64,000 bases of DNA, from the NCBI GenBank assembly GCA_027306605.1, contig DAHUZK010000040.1, positions 124,001-188,000 of the forward strand, read 5' to 3'. A program made the position numbers and the translations under genes. The notes beneath the pieces are model-generated. The model did not search any database, was not told the DNA's origin, and saw nothing but the letters and a program-made list of their open reading frames with translations. Numbering within the stretch: position 1 is the stretch's first letter; every line of letters begins with the position of its first letter. The DNA comes from Acidimicrobiaceae bacterium. GTDB taxonomy: Bacteria; Actinomycetota; Acidimicrobiia; Acidimicrobiales; RAAP-2. Shown here one piece after another: positions 33,849 through 42,246 of this stretch.

Positions 33849-34361
33849 TCAGCCGGTCGTGCCGCGCCGCGCCGCGGCCTCGCCCGTCGGGAGCGCCTTG
33901 ATCATCTGCAGCGCGGGGTTCTCGGCGTCCCAAAGATCGGGAAACTCCTCAAGCGGCCGGAATCCCTGAGCGAGGTAGAAGGCCCGGGTGCGGGCGTACC
34001 CCCAGTCCTCGCGTCGAGGGCTGAGCGTCTTCACCTGCAGGAATTCGAAGTCGTGCTCCACCAGCCATGCTTCGGCCCTTCTCAACATGGCGGCGCCGAT
34101 GCCGTGACGATGGTGCTCGGGCACGACGCCCGTGACGTACACCTCCGCCGCGTACGGCGTGTGCAGGACCACGGTCAGGAGTCCGACGTCACGACCACCG
34201 ACCGTGGCCACGACCGTGGGGTTGGCACTCGCCGTCGCGACGTAGTCCTCGACGGATTCGGCTATCCCGAACCAGTGCGGCAGGGCGGCGAGGACGTCTC
34301 GACAGACGTCTCCGGCGCCGGTCGCCTGGACGCGGAGGTCGAGCTTCGCCTGCAGGGTCAC
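33849..34361 (-). CDS. GNAT family N-acetyltransferase
   Basis: 170 aa. Seen: VGLLTVVLHTPYAAEVYVTGV, acetyl-CoA loop VPEHHRHGIGAAMLRRAEAW (about 89-108) and YARTRAFYLAQGFRPLEEF. GTG 34361 gives a standard GNAT start TLQAKLDLRVQATG. It is 40 nt upstream of the channel gene on the same strand. Substrate unknown. Confidence 0.85.
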   Translation of the reverse strand: MTLQAKLDLRVQATGAGDVCRDVLAALPHWFGIAESVEDYVATASANPTVVATVGGRDVGLLTVVLHTPYAAEVYVTGVVPEHHRHGIGAAMLRRAEAWLVEHDFEFLQVKTLSPRREDWGYARTRAFYLAQGFRPLEEFPDLWDAENPALQMIKALPTGEAAARRGTTG

Positions 34362-34424
34362 AGCTCCAGTGTGCCCCGCCGCCACCGGTGGGGGACCTGC
34401 CGACCAGGCGTTATGCGAAGGAGC

Positions 34425-34588
34425 GCATACGTATGCAAGCCGAGGGGCTTTCGGCGTCACGCTCCGAGGTGTATCGAGGTGTATATGGCGCGCGTATACA
34501 CGCCCAACCACGTTCTGGCGTCCGCTCCTCGGTGCATAGTTATGCATGCGACGTCATGCGACGTCATGCGATGTTGTGCATGCGACGT
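34425..34588. repeat. Palindrome and short-repeat cluster
   Basis: The 227-nt gap between the GNAT start and the ligase stop contains a perfect palindrome GCATACGTATGC (34425-34436). It also has an inverted repeat GTGTATA/TATACAC (34479-34485, 34495-34501; copy 2 of the TGTATA family), and four copies of CATGCGACGT (34545, 34555, 34565 with one change, 34579) ending against the ligase stop codon. No gene is supported here. Confidence 0.7.
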
Positions 34589-36142
34589 TCAGAGCGCCCG
34601 CTGCACCCCTTCCCAGTAGGGATCGCGGAGTTTGCGCTTGTAGAGCTTCCCGTTGGGATCCCGGGGCATCTCGTTGGTGAAATCGATCGTCTTGGGAGTC
34701 TTGAACTTGGCCAGCCTGTCGGCGCAGTAGGCCAGGATCTCGGCCGCCAGCTCGTCGCCGGCCTCGACCCCTTCGGCGGGTTCGATGACCGCCTTGACCT
34801 CCTCGCCCCAGTCCTCGTTGGGGATGCCGAAGACGGCGGCGTCACCGACCTTCGGATACGACAGGAGGACATTCTCGATCTCGGCCGGATAGATGTTGGC
34901 CCCACCTGAGATGATCATGTCGATCTTGCGGTCCCGCAGGAACAGATAGCCGTCCTCGTCGAGGAATCCAACGTCACCGACGGTGAAGAACCGGTCGATC
35001 CTGTTCTTCTGAGTCTTCTCCTTGTCGCCGTGGTACTCGAAATCGGCCGACTGCATCGCCATGTACACAGTGCCGATCACGTTGGGCTCCTCGATGCGAT
35101 TGCCCAAGTCGTCGAAGATGGCGATCTCGCTGATCGGCCAGGGCTTGCCGACGGTGCCCGGCTTCTGCAGCCACTCCTCGGCCGAGACTACGGTGCCGCC
35201 GCCCTCGCTGGCGGCGTAGTACTCGTCCACTGCGTTGCCCCACCAGGCGATCATCTTGCGCTTCACGTCGACAGGGCACGGCGCGGCGGCGTGGATCATG
35301 TGGCGCAGCGACGACACGTCGTACTTGGCCCGCACGTCGTCGGGCAGGGCGAGCAGCCGATGGAATTGGGTCGGCACCATGTGTGACGTCGTGACCTTGC
35401 GCTCCTCGATCAACCGCAACATCTCTTCGGGCAGCCATTTGTCCATCAGGACGAGCGTGTGGCCCAGGTGCATCGATGCGCTTCCGAAGCGCAGGACGGC
35501 GGTGTGGTACAGGGGTGAGCCGACGATGTGGACGTTGTCGTCCTGTGGCTGGATCCCGAAGAGAAACAGCAGGCCTGACAGTCCGAGCGCCGCCTGCTCA
35601 GGGGTGACTCCCTGCAGCTTGCGGTAGATGCCCTTGGGGTTCCCGGTCGTGCCCGACGTGTAATTCATCACGTCGCCCACCGTGCGGTTCTCGGGCAGGT
35701 CAGTGGGTTGGGCGTCGCGTACCGTGCCGTAGGAGGCGAAGCCGGACACTTCTCCGACCGCCAGGCATCGCGCGGGGTCGAGACCGACCTCGTCCGCGGC
35801 CGCACGCGCCACCTCGGCGAAGCGCTCGTGCGCCACGAAGGCCTTGGCTCCCGAGTCCCGGAGGATGTACGCCACCTCGGGTGCCACGAGATGGTGGTTG
35901 ATCGGGACGAGGTACCAGCCGGCCTGCAGCGCGGCGAGGTAGATCTCGATCATCTCCGCGCAGTTGGGCAGGAGCGTTGCCACCACGTCACCGGTCTCGA
36001 AGCCGAGGCTTCTCAGCGCGTGCACGACCTGATTGGCGCGCCCGAGGAGCTCGCCGGACTTCACCTCGTCGCCCTCGGGGGTCACGAGGGCCAAATGGTC
36101 GGGATCTTCCTGGGCGAGGGCCCAGAAGCCGAGGTCACCCAT
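34589..36142 (-). CDS. AMP-dependent acyl-CoA synthetase
   Basis: 517-aa ANL-superfamily ligase activating a carboxylic acid to its CoA thioester. Seen: MNYTSGTTGNPKGIYRKLQG (P-loop, about 168-187), YYAASEGGGTVV, FTVGDVGFLDEDGYLFLRDR and catalytic Lys in DPNGKLYKRKLRD (about 504). Likely FadD-type. A KstR-like palindrome lies 69 nt upstream of its start, shared with the divergent SDR, suggesting joint control in lipid or sterol catabolism. Confidence 0.93.
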   Translation of the reverse strand: MGDLGFWALAQEDPDHLALVTPEGDEVKSGELLGRANQVVHALRSLGFETGDVVATLLPNCAEMIEIYLAALQAGWYLVPINHHLVAPEVAYILRDSGAKAFVAHERFAEVARAAADEVGLDPARCLAVGEVSGFASYGTVRDAQPTDLPENRTVGDVMNYTSGTTGNPKGIYRKLQGVTPEQAALGLSGLLFLFGIQPQDDNVHIVGSPLYHTAVLRFGSASMHLGHTLVLMDKWLPEEMLRLIEERKVTTSHMVPTQFHRLLALPDDVRAKYDVSSLRHMIHAAAPCPVDVKRKMIAWWGNAVDEYYAASEGGGTVVSAEEWLQKPGTVGKPWPISEIAIFDDLGNRIEEPNVIGTVYMAMQSADFEYHGDKEKTQKNRIDRFFTVGDVGFLDEDGYLFLRDRKIDMIISGGANIYPAEIENVLLSYPKVGDAAVFGIPNEDWGEEVKAVIEPAEGVEAGDELAAEILAYCADRLAKFKTPKTIDFTNEMPRDPNGKLYKRKLRDPYWEGVQRAL

Positions 36143-36210
36143 CAGCAGCAGTCTCCTTGCAGGCTCGCATCGGGTGCGGGTGCAAATGGCAGCCCGCGCC
36201 GCCCGCAGGC

Positions 36211-36224
36211 TAGAACGTGTTCTA
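36211..36224. promoter_or_regulatory. KstR-like operator 2 (ligase/SDR divergent)
   Basis: TAGAACGTGTTCTA, perfect 6-bp arms around GT, matches tnnAACnnGTTnnA like the site at 30013. It lies 68 nt from the ligase start and 141 nt from the SDR start and could control both. Confidence 0.65.
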
Positions 36225-36273
36225 ACTCACGGCAATTTGTGGGGCCGCGACCGGTCCGGCGCAGAGCGGCACC

Positions 36274-36353
36274 AGAGCAGCAGATCACAGAGCAGCAGAT
36301 CACAGAGCAGCAGATCACAGAGCAGCAGATCAGATCACAGAGCAGCAGAGGAG
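36274..36353 (+). repeat. 15-bp minisatellite upstream of SDR
   Basis: Units AGAGCAGCAGATCAC start at 36274, 36289 and 36304, with further partial units to 36353. The array abuts the GAGGAGGAG ribosome-binding site of the SDR gene at 36366. Confidence 0.9.
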
Positions 36354-36365
36354 GAGCGTCGATCG

Positions 36366-37274
36366 ATGGCAGGGTTCCTGGACGGGAAGGTGGTCGCCGT
36401 GACCGGTGGTGGCGGCGGCATCGGACGAGCCGTCGCCCTCGCCGCCGCGGCCGAGGGGGCCAAGGTGCTGGTGGCCGACTACGGCGTGGGCATGGCAGGC
36501 GAGGACCCGAGCAGCGAGGTGGCCGACGCCGTCGTGTCCGAGATCACCGTGGCCGGCGGCGAGGCGATGGCCGTGGCCGACGACATCTCGAAGATGGAGT
36601 CCGGCGAGCGCCTCGTGGCCACAGCCGTCGACACCTACGGCCGCATCGACGGTGTGGTGGCCGTGGCCGGGATCCTGCGCGAGCGAATGCTCTTCAACAT
36701 GTCCGAGGACGAGTGGGACGCCGTGATCGCCACCCATCTCAAGGGTCACTTCACCGTCTTCCGCGCCGCGGCGGCGGTCATGCGCAAGCAGGAAGGCGGC
36801 GGCGCACTGGTCGGCTTCACGTCCGGCGCCTTCGCCGGGAGCGTGGCCCAGGCCAACTACGCGGCGGCCAAGGGGGGCATCGTGTCGCTGGTGCGATCAG
36901 CTGCCGTCGGGTTGCACCGCTACGGCGTGACGGCAAATGCCATCGCGCCGATCGCCCGCACACGCATGTCGGCGAACGTGCCGTCGGAGTTGGCGGAGAT
37001 CGGGGACCCCGAGGACGTGGCGCCCATGGTCGTCTACCTCCTGAGCGACAAGGCCAAGCACGTCACCGGGCAGGTCTACACGGTGGTGGGATCGAAGATC
37101 GCGGTCTGGAACCAGCCGATCGAGGTGCGGGCCATGTGGGCGGAAGGCCGCTGGACACCAGAGCAGATCGCGGAGCGGCTCGACGGCACGGTCGGCCAGG
37201 AGCGGATGCCTCTCATCGACCGGCTCGAACAGATGCGAAGAGACGCGGCATCGGGCGACAAGCCGAACGGGTAG
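36366..37274 (+). CDS. Short-chain dehydrogenase/reductase (MaoC-type N-terminal SDR-like)
   Basis: 302-aa oxidoreductase. Seen: VVAVTGGGGGIGRAVALAAA (NAD(P) motif at 10-16), VAVAGILRERMLFNM, and the active-site YAAAKGGIVSLVRS (Tyr about 164, Lys 168). Similar proteins act as 3-hydroxyacyl-CoA dehydrogenases of sterol side-chain or ring degradation (17-beta-HSD type); that assignment is inference from the KstR-like site and divergent acyl-CoA synthetase. Stop codon lies within a 19-bp tandem duplication. Confidence 0.88.
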   Translation: MAGFLDGKVVAVTGGGGGIGRAVALAAAAEGAKVLVADYGVGMAGEDPSSEVADAVVSEITVAGGEAMAVADDISKMESGERLVATAVDTYGRIDGVVAVAGILRERMLFNMSEDEWDAVIATHLKGHFTVFRAAAAVMRKQEGGGALVGFTSGAFAGSVAQANYAAAKGGIVSLVRSAAVGLHRYGVTANAIAPIARTRMSANVPSELAEIGDPEDVAPMVVYLLSDKAKHVTGQVYTVVGSKIAVWNQPIEVRAMWAEGRWTPEQIAERLDGTVGQERMPLIDRLEQMRRDAASGDKPNG

Positions 37275-37299
37275 CGGGAAGCCGAACGGGTAGCGGGAA
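37262..37299 (+). repeat. 19-bp tandem duplication across SDR stop
   Basis: GCCGAACGGGTAGCGGGAA occurs at 37262-37280 (containing the TAG stop at 37272) and identically at 37281-37299. Confidence 0.9.
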
Positions 37300-37365
37300 G
37301 CGGGAACCCGGACACGGAGCTCCGAGGGCCACCGCGCCGGTTCCGGCGGAAGCGCGCGGTGTGGC

Positions 37366-37695
37366 TCAGACGATCCGGTGCAGCCGGGGTCGTCGCACGA
37401 CCGCCGTGTAGACCTCGAGCGAGTTCCCCTCGTGGTGCGCAGCCACCACCTCGGCCCCGCCCATCTGCGAATCGTCGAAGACGAGACGCATGCTCTTGCC
37501 CCAGGCCACCGCCGAGCGGGCGATCTGGCGCTCGGGATGTTCCCAGGGGGGGACGCACACCTCGATCTGGTACATCGGTTCGAAGGTCACCACATGCGTG
37601 GGGGTGGTGCCATGGGAGGCCAGCCACTCCGCCTTCTCTTCCTCGGTCCAGATCTTCTCGTTCGTCATCGGTGCCCTCGGCTCGGTCGTCGCCAT
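37366..37695 (-). CDS. Hypothetical protein
   Basis: 109 aa; no recognised family. It starts MATTEPRAPMTNEKIWTEEE (an internal ATG at MTNEK is also likely) and contains HVVTFEPMYQIEVCVPPWEH and GGAEVVAAHHEGNSLEVYTA. Soluble, no TM. Coding bias and an aligned start support it. The 195 nt to the next gene (37696-37890) contain only a TGCACC/GGTGCA inverted repeat and nothing else I can support. Confidence 0.5.
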   Translation of the reverse strand: MATTEPRAPMTNEKIWTEEEKAEWLASHGTTPTHVVTFEPMYQIEVCVPPWEHPERQIARSAVAWGKSMRLVFDDSQMGGAEVVAAHHEGNSLEVYTAVVRRPRLHRIV

Positions 37696-37890
37696 CGGTC
37701 CGATTCACCTCCCACTCCGCACAAATCGGCCTCAACGCAAGAAGCCTTGAGGAGGACCAGCGGTCGGCACCTCCCTGGTACGCATCGACGCCCCCGGGGG
37801 TTGCACCTACGGCCCATTGTTCGTTGCAGCTCGGGTGCAGTGAGATCCAGGGTCCACCACCACCGCAAGCCCCGTCCCTAGCCTGACCAC

Positions 37891-38094
37891 GTGGGGACAC
37901 AACCGGACGACGTCGCGGCTGCCGGCGCTCCCGGAGCCGAGGCCGTCCCCGAGTCCCGAGAGGCCGTCCCCGAGATCCGGCCGTGGCGCGAAGTGGGGTG
38001 GATCTTCCGTGACGGGGACACCTTGGCGATCGAGCGCCAGGGGGAACGAACGCGGAGCCGCTTCGTCCGCGTCAGTCACCTCCGCGGCGACTAG
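37891..38094 (+). CDS. Small hypothetical protein
   Basis: 67 aa from GTG 37891, which follows TAGCCT by 6 nt (leaderless type). The N-terminal third is an Ala/Glu/Pro stretch; the C-terminal PWREVGWIFRDGDTLAIERQ then GERTRSRFVRVSHLRGD is more structured. It overlaps the end of the convergent Lgt-like gene by 4 nt. No known family. Confidence 0.4.
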   Translation: MGTQPDDVAAAGAPGAEAVPESREAVPEIRPWREVGWIFRDGDTLAIERQGERTRSRFVRVSHLRGD

Positions 38095-38990
38095 GAACTT
38101 CCGCCCTCTCCGGGCGCCGTCTCCGAGGCGCCACTCGCCGGAGCCGGTGCAGTCGTCGCCGGAGCCGGTGCAGGTGTCGCCTGAAGCGCATGATGCGTGC
38201 GCAGCCACTCGCGCCAGCGAGACCGGGTCCGTACGAGGACGATGATGCCGCCGACGACGAGCAGGGCGCCGGCGATCTGCACCAGGTCGGACCCGAGCCC
38301 GCCGTCCTCGCCGAGCCAGAGGTGCTCGTCGAGGGAGCGCTCGATCCCCCAGAGGATCATCCCGGTGCCGAGCACGATTCCCGGCGGATAGCCGGTGCGA
38401 CGCGTCCCGTCGGGCCAGCGGTCGAGTGCCCGCTCGATCAGGATGAGGATCACGTAGACGGAGAAGTCCTCCATCGCTTGGAAGATCGGCACCGGCAGTC
38501 GCCGCCCGACCTGACCCGCGTAGTACATGCCGAACCACTGCGTGGTCGGATGTCCACCTCCGGCGTACATGAGCTGCGGCCCCAGGAGCCGCCCGATCGC
38601 CCAGCTGGCCATGAGGACCGGGATCACCAGGTCCAGTGCCCGCCCGAGCGCCAGCTCGGGGCAACGTCGGCGGAAGAGCACCACACCCGTGGGCACCGCG
38701 GCCAGGATCCCTCCGAAGGACGACAGCCCGCCGTGCCAGATGGCGATGATGCCGGCCGGGTCGTGCCAGTAGACGTTCAGATTGGCGAGGACGTGCATCA
38801 CCCTCGCTCCGACGATGGCGGCGAGGATGATCCAGAGGAAGACGGGGAGGAACCAGTCGACGGGGTAGCCGTTCTTCTTCAGGCGGCGTTCGAAGTAGGT
38901 GTACCCGAACCAGAAGGTGAGCGCGAGACCGATGCCATAGGTGTGGACCTGAAGCGGTCCGATGTGGAAGGCGACTGGGACGGGTCTCAT
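38091..38990 (-). CDS. Lgt-family membrane protein, divergent
   Basis: 299 aa with about seven TM helices and the overall layout of prolipoprotein diacylglyceryl transferase: AFHIGPLQVHTYGIGLALTF opening, WHGGLSSFGGILAAVPTG, AIGRLLGPQLMYAGGGHP and RTGYPPGIVLG. The signature GRxGNFxNxExxG is degraded: the Arg is present but the conserved Asn and Glu positions are not recognisable. The C-tail (about 265-299) is Ala/Pro-rich. It may be an atypical transferase or a paralogue with another role. Confidence 0.7.
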   Translation of the reverse strand: MRPVPVAFHIGPLQVHTYGIGLALTFWFGYTYFERRLKKNGYPVDWFLPVFLWIILAAIVGARVMHVLANLNVYWHDPAGIIAIWHGGLSSFGGILAAVPTGVVLFRRRCPELALGRALDLVIPVLMASWAIGRLLGPQLMYAGGGHPTTQWFGMYYAGQVGRRLPVPIFQAMEDFSVYVILILIERALDRWPDGTRRTGYPPGIVLGTGMILWGIERSLDEHLWLGEDGGLGSDLVQIAGALLVVGGIIVLVRTRSRWREWLRTHHALQATPAPAPATTAPAPASGASETAPGEGGSS

Positions 38991-39061
38991 GGCGAAGCTG
39001 CCGACAGGTTAGGACCGCTTCGGGCAGAGGGGGTCCCAGGCCCCGCGGTGCACTGGAGAAG

Positions 39062-39100
39062 CGCGCTCGAAACCGCGCTCGGAAACCGCGCTCGGGAATC
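39062..39100 (-). repeat. 13-bp tandem repeat at NlpC/P60 gene end
   Basis: Three imperfect 13-bp copies with core CCGCGCTCGGAAA (39062-39100, + strand) lie against the stop codon of the P60 gene on its 3' side. Confidence 0.75.
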
Positions 39101-40332
39101 TAGGGGCGGCCGGCGCCGACGAAGCCGTTGCCCAGCCGGAGTGCGGTGAGCCAGACGGTGGCTCCGGTGTAGGGGGCCTCGATCATGGTGCCGGGGCCGA
39201 CGTACATGGCGACGTGGTCGCTGCCGCCCGGGCCGTAGAAGAGCAGATCACCGGGCTGGAGATCGTTGATGGGCACCGGGGTCGAGTCGGCCATCTGGGC
39301 GCCCGAGTAGTGCGGCAGGGGGACGCCGACCTGGCCCCACGACCAGGCGGTCAGCCCCGAGCAGTCGAAGCCGGGGCTGGCTGAACCCCGGGGGGACTCG
39401 CCACCCCACACGTAGGGCACGCCGATCTGGCTCTCCGCGGCCTGGACCGCGCCGGCGCCGCCGGCGGCCGAGGGCGGGGGAGCGGCCGTGGAGAGCCCGG
39501 CCAGGCTGGTCTGGCCGACGGGGCCCGGGGAGCCGCCACCCGAGGCGGGGACGGCGGCGGGGTGCGCGGCGGCGGCTGCTGCGGCGGCGGCGACGGCGGC
39601 CTGCTTGGCCGCGGCAGCCTTGGCGGCGGCGGCGGCCTCGGCCTGTTGCTGCTGTTGGACGAGCTGTGCGATCTGACCCTGCTCCTGAGCCAGCGCGTTC
39701 TTCTGCTGCTGCTCCGCCTGAGCGTTCGCCGCCATCGCGCTCTGCTCGGTGGTCACCTGCTGCTGCGCCTGGTTCTGCTCGTTCTGGAGCTGAGCCTGCT
39801 GCTGGGCCAGCGCAGCCTCCGACGTGTGGAGGTTGTCGACGGCGAGCGAGATGTCACCCTCTGCGATCTTGTTGTACTCGGTCGTGGCGCCGAGGGTCGA
39901 GTCGCTTCCACTGAAGAGCGAGTTCTGCGCCGCAGCCGTCCCGTCGGTGATGTAGTTGGCCACCGCCGCCTTGGACAGCGTCGCCTTGTCCTTGGCCACC
40001 TGCTTCTCGTCGGCGGCGATGTTGGCCTGGGTCGTGGCGATGCTCGCGTCGACCTGCGAGAGCCGGTACTTGGCCGCGTCGTACTGCTGGCTCAACGCCG
40101 ACATCTGGTACTGGGCCTGGGTCAGCTGCGCCTCGATCGCTGCCGCCTTCGCCTTGGCGTTGGCGATGGCATCTCCCGCTGCCGGGCGCGCCACGCCAAG
40201 CACAGTGCTCGCGAACACTGTGACAACGGTCAGAGCGGGGATCCCGACCCGCCGGAGAAGTGAAGCACCCCTCCGAGACCGCGGCGTGGAGTGGTCATGA
40301 AGCCGCTCTACGTCAGTCACGATGGGCCTCAT
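39100..40332 (-). CDS. Secreted NlpC/P60 cell-wall endopeptidase
   Basis: 410 aa. An export signal (hydrophobic segment about 25-50, ending ARPAAGDA) is followed by a long Gln/Ala-rich coiled coil (about 55-250), an Ala/Pro linker and a C-terminal NlpC/P60 domain. Catalytic Cys lies in GFDCSGLTAWSWG (about 324) and His in GGSDHVAMYVGPG (about 373). It resembles RipA-like hydrolases that cut D-Glu to diamino-acid links in peptidoglycan. The 5' region on this strand holds an inverted repeat that may be structured RNA. Confidence 0.92.
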   Translation of the reverse strand: MRPIVTDVERLHDHSTPRSRRGASLLRRVGIPALTVVTVFASTVLGVARPAAGDAIANAKAKAAAIEAQLTQAQYQMSALSQQYDAAKYRLSQVDASIATTQANIAADEKQVAKDKATLSKAAVANYITDGTAAAQNSLFSGSDSTLGATTEYNKIAEGDISLAVDNLHTSEAALAQQQAQLQNEQNQAQQQVTTEQSAMAANAQAEQQQKNALAQEQGQIAQLVQQQQQAEAAAAAKAAAAKQAAVAAAAAAAAAHPAAVPASGGGSPGPVGQTSLAGLSTAAPPPSAAGGAGAVQAAESQIGVPYVWGGESPRGSASPGFDCSGLTAWSWGQVGVPLPHYSGAQMADSTPVPINDLQPGDLLFYGPGGSDHVAMYVGPGTMIEAPYTGATVWLTALRLGNGFVGAGRP

Positions 40333-40337
40333 TCTTA

Positions 40338-40395
40338 TAGGAGCGCCTCCGGCGATTCAAACACCGACGGTGCGAAACCGGATTCTTTGCTCCTA
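40338..40395 (-). promoter_or_regulatory. Candidate structured 5' element of the P60 gene
   Basis: On the minus strand TAGGAGC (40395-40389) pairs with GCTCCTA (40344-40338), enclosing TCCGG (40382-40378) with CCGGA (40352-40348) and a small CACCG/CGGTG hairpin (40372-40362). Some NlpC/P60 genes in actinobacteria carry ydaO (c-di-AMP) riboswitches, but this element is shorter and I cannot match the consensus. TTGACC upstream (near 40418) could be the -35, which would put part of the pairing in the promoter. An 11-bp triplicate TTCGGCGCCCG (40467-40499) lies further upstream. Confidence 0.3.
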
Positions 40396-40574
40396 CTGGT
40401 GGTGCGAAGTCGCTGGTCAACGGCAGAAACAGAAAATCGGATCTTTTTGCGTACGGTTCGGCGGGATTCGGCGCCCGTTCGGCGCCCGTTCGGCGCCCGT
40501 GGGCGGCCGTTCGGCGAGCCGTGCCGAGGGCCCGGCCGGGACGAGTGGGCGGATCGGCACTACGGTCTCGCCTC

Positions 40575-41261
40575 ATGGGTGAGTTGATCGAATTTCCGAG
40601 CAATGGGAGCACCGCCGGCGGGTACCTGGCTGCTCCCGACGGCGGGAGCGGTCCCGGCGTCGTGGTGATCCAGGAGTGGTGGGGCCTGGTCGATCACATC
40701 ACCGACGTGTGCGACCGCTTCGCCGCGGCGGGCTATGTCGCCCTGGCACCCGACCTCTACCACGGGCAGAAGGTGAAGCCGGGTGAGCCCGACGAGGCCG
40801 GCAAGGCCATGATGGCCATGAAGATGGATCAGGCCGCGCGCGACATGAGCGGCGCGGTTGACGAGGTCCTTCGGCGGGGCTCGGGTGACAAGGTCGGCGT
40901 CATCGGCTTCTGCATGGGCGGGGGCCTCGCCCTCGTGCTGGCGACACAACGCCCCGACGCGGTGGCGGCCGTCGTGCCCTGTTACGGCATCATCCCTTGG
41001 CCGGACGCGCAGCCGGACTACTCGGCGATGACCGCCGCCGTGCTCGGCCACTACGCGGAGAAGGACACCTTCTTCACGCCCGAAGCCGCGCAGGGTCTGG
41101 CCGACGAGCTGCGCGCGCTCGGGAAGTCAGTCGAGATCGTCGTCTACCCTGGCACCGACCACGCGTTCTTCAACGACACGCGTCAAGAGGTGCACGACCC
41201 GGAGGCCTCGCGCCAGCTGTGGGAGCGTACGTTGGCCTTCTTCTCCGAGCATCTGCGCTGA
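40575..41261 (+). CDS. Dienelactone hydrolase family protein
   Basis: 228-aa alpha/beta hydrolase. Seen: GVVVIQEWWGLVDHITDVCD, catalytic Cys in GVIGFCMGGGLAL (about 112), and His in YPGTDHAFFND (about 194). Family members open dienelactones in aromatic degradation or hydrolyse esters. TACGGT lies 8 nt before ATG 40575. It precedes the lyase gene by 16 nt and may share a transcript. Confidence 0.9.
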   Translation: MGELIEFPSNGSTAGGYLAAPDGGSGPGVVVIQEWWGLVDHITDVCDRFAAAGYVALAPDLYHGQKVKPGEPDEAGKAMMAMKMDQAARDMSGAVDEVLRRGSGDKVGVIGFCMGGGLALVLATQRPDAVAAVVPCYGIIPWPDAQPDYSAMTAAVLGHYAEKDTFFTPEAAQGLADELRALGKSVEIVVYPGTDHAFFNDTRQEVHDPEASRQLWERTLAFFSEHLR

Positions 41262-41277
41262 GCGTTACCATCGGGTC

Positions 41278-42216
41278 ATGTCCGCACGCTCACGTGACCT
41301 CCCCCGGCGCTCCTGCCTCTCGACCCCGGGCTCGAACGAGAAGTTCCTGGCCAAGGCCCCGACGGTGCCCGCCGACATGACCTTCCTCGACCTCGAGGAC
41401 GCGGTCGCCCCCCTCGAGAAGGAGGCCGCCCGTCCGAAGGTGGTCGACGCCATAAAGAACCTGCCGTGGGACGACCGCGTCCTCTGCGTGCGGGTCAACG
41501 CCTGGGACACGGAGTGGACCTACGGCGACGTCATCGAAGTGGTGGGCAACGCGGGCGAGCGTCTCGACGAGATCATGCTCCCCAAGGTGCAGACCGCCGC
41601 CGAGATCGTCGCGCTCGATCTGCTGCTCACCCAGATCGAGAAGAAGTCGGGCCTTCCCGCCGGGCATGTCGGCATCGAGGCGCAGATCGAGACGGCACGA
41701 GGTCTCATCAACGTCGACGAGATCTGTGCGGCGTCACCGCGCCTGGAGACGATCATCTTCGGTCCGGCGGACTTCGCCGCCAGTATCGAGATGCCGGTGC
41801 TGACAGGAGGCGTCGACATTCCCGAGTACCCGGGCGACCACTTCAATTACGTGTTCAGTCGCATCCTCATGGCCGGCCGGGCCAACGGGCTCCAGGTCAT
41901 CGACGGCCCCTTCCTCAAAGTGCGCGAGATGGATGCACTGCGCCAGTACTCCATGCGTGCCCGCATGCTGGGCTACGACGGGAAGTGGGCCCTGACCCCG
42001 GACCAGGCCTCGGTGCTCAACGAGGTCTTCTCGCCGACCCAGGAGCAGTTCGACCACGCCTACGACCTGCTCGAGGCCTATCGGAAGGCCACAGACGAGG
42101 ATCGCAAGGGCGCCGTGATGTTCGGCGACGAGATGATCGACGAGGCCAGCCGCAAGATGGCGATCAAGTTCGTCAGCCGCGGCGAGCGCGCCGGGCTCAC
42201 GCGTAGCGCCGACTGA
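41278..42216 (+). CDS. CoA-ester lyase (malyl-CoA/citramalyl-CoA lyase-like)
   Basis: 312-aa HpcH/HpaI-CitE superfamily aldolase. Seen: RSCLSTPGSNEKFLAKA, LDLEDAVAPLEKEAAR (metal/acid pair), VRVNAWDTEWTYGD, EIMLPKVQTAAEI, EAQIETARGLINVDEI, FGPADFAASIEM and GYDGKWALTPDQ. The length and pattern suit L-malyl-CoA or beta-methylmalyl-CoA lyase better than citrate lyase, which has partner subunits. TACCAT 6 nt before ATG suggests leaderless. A convergent methylsuccinyl-CoA-dehydrogenase-like gene follows. Confidence 0.85.
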   Translation: MSARSRDLPRRSCLSTPGSNEKFLAKAPTVPADMTFLDLEDAVAPLEKEAARPKVVDAIKNLPWDDRVLCVRVNAWDTEWTYGDVIEVVGNAGERLDEIMLPKVQTAAEIVALDLLLTQIEKKSGLPAGHVGIEAQIETARGLINVDEICAASPRLETIIFGPADFAASIEMPVLTGGVDIPEYPGDHFNYVFSRILMAGRANGLQVIDGPFLKVREMDALRQYSMRARMLGYDGKWALTPDQASVLNEVFSPTQEQFDHAYDLLEAYRKATDEDRKGAVMFGDEMIDEASRKMAIKFVSRGERAGLTRSAD

Positions 42217-42246
42217 GCGACCCGGCCGCTCAGTCGAGGCTGACCC

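Noticed and set aside
34388-34909. Plus-strand open frame across the palindrome cluster
   Set aside because: It runs antisense into the acyl-CoA synthetase gene and its first half is repetitive non-coding sequence.
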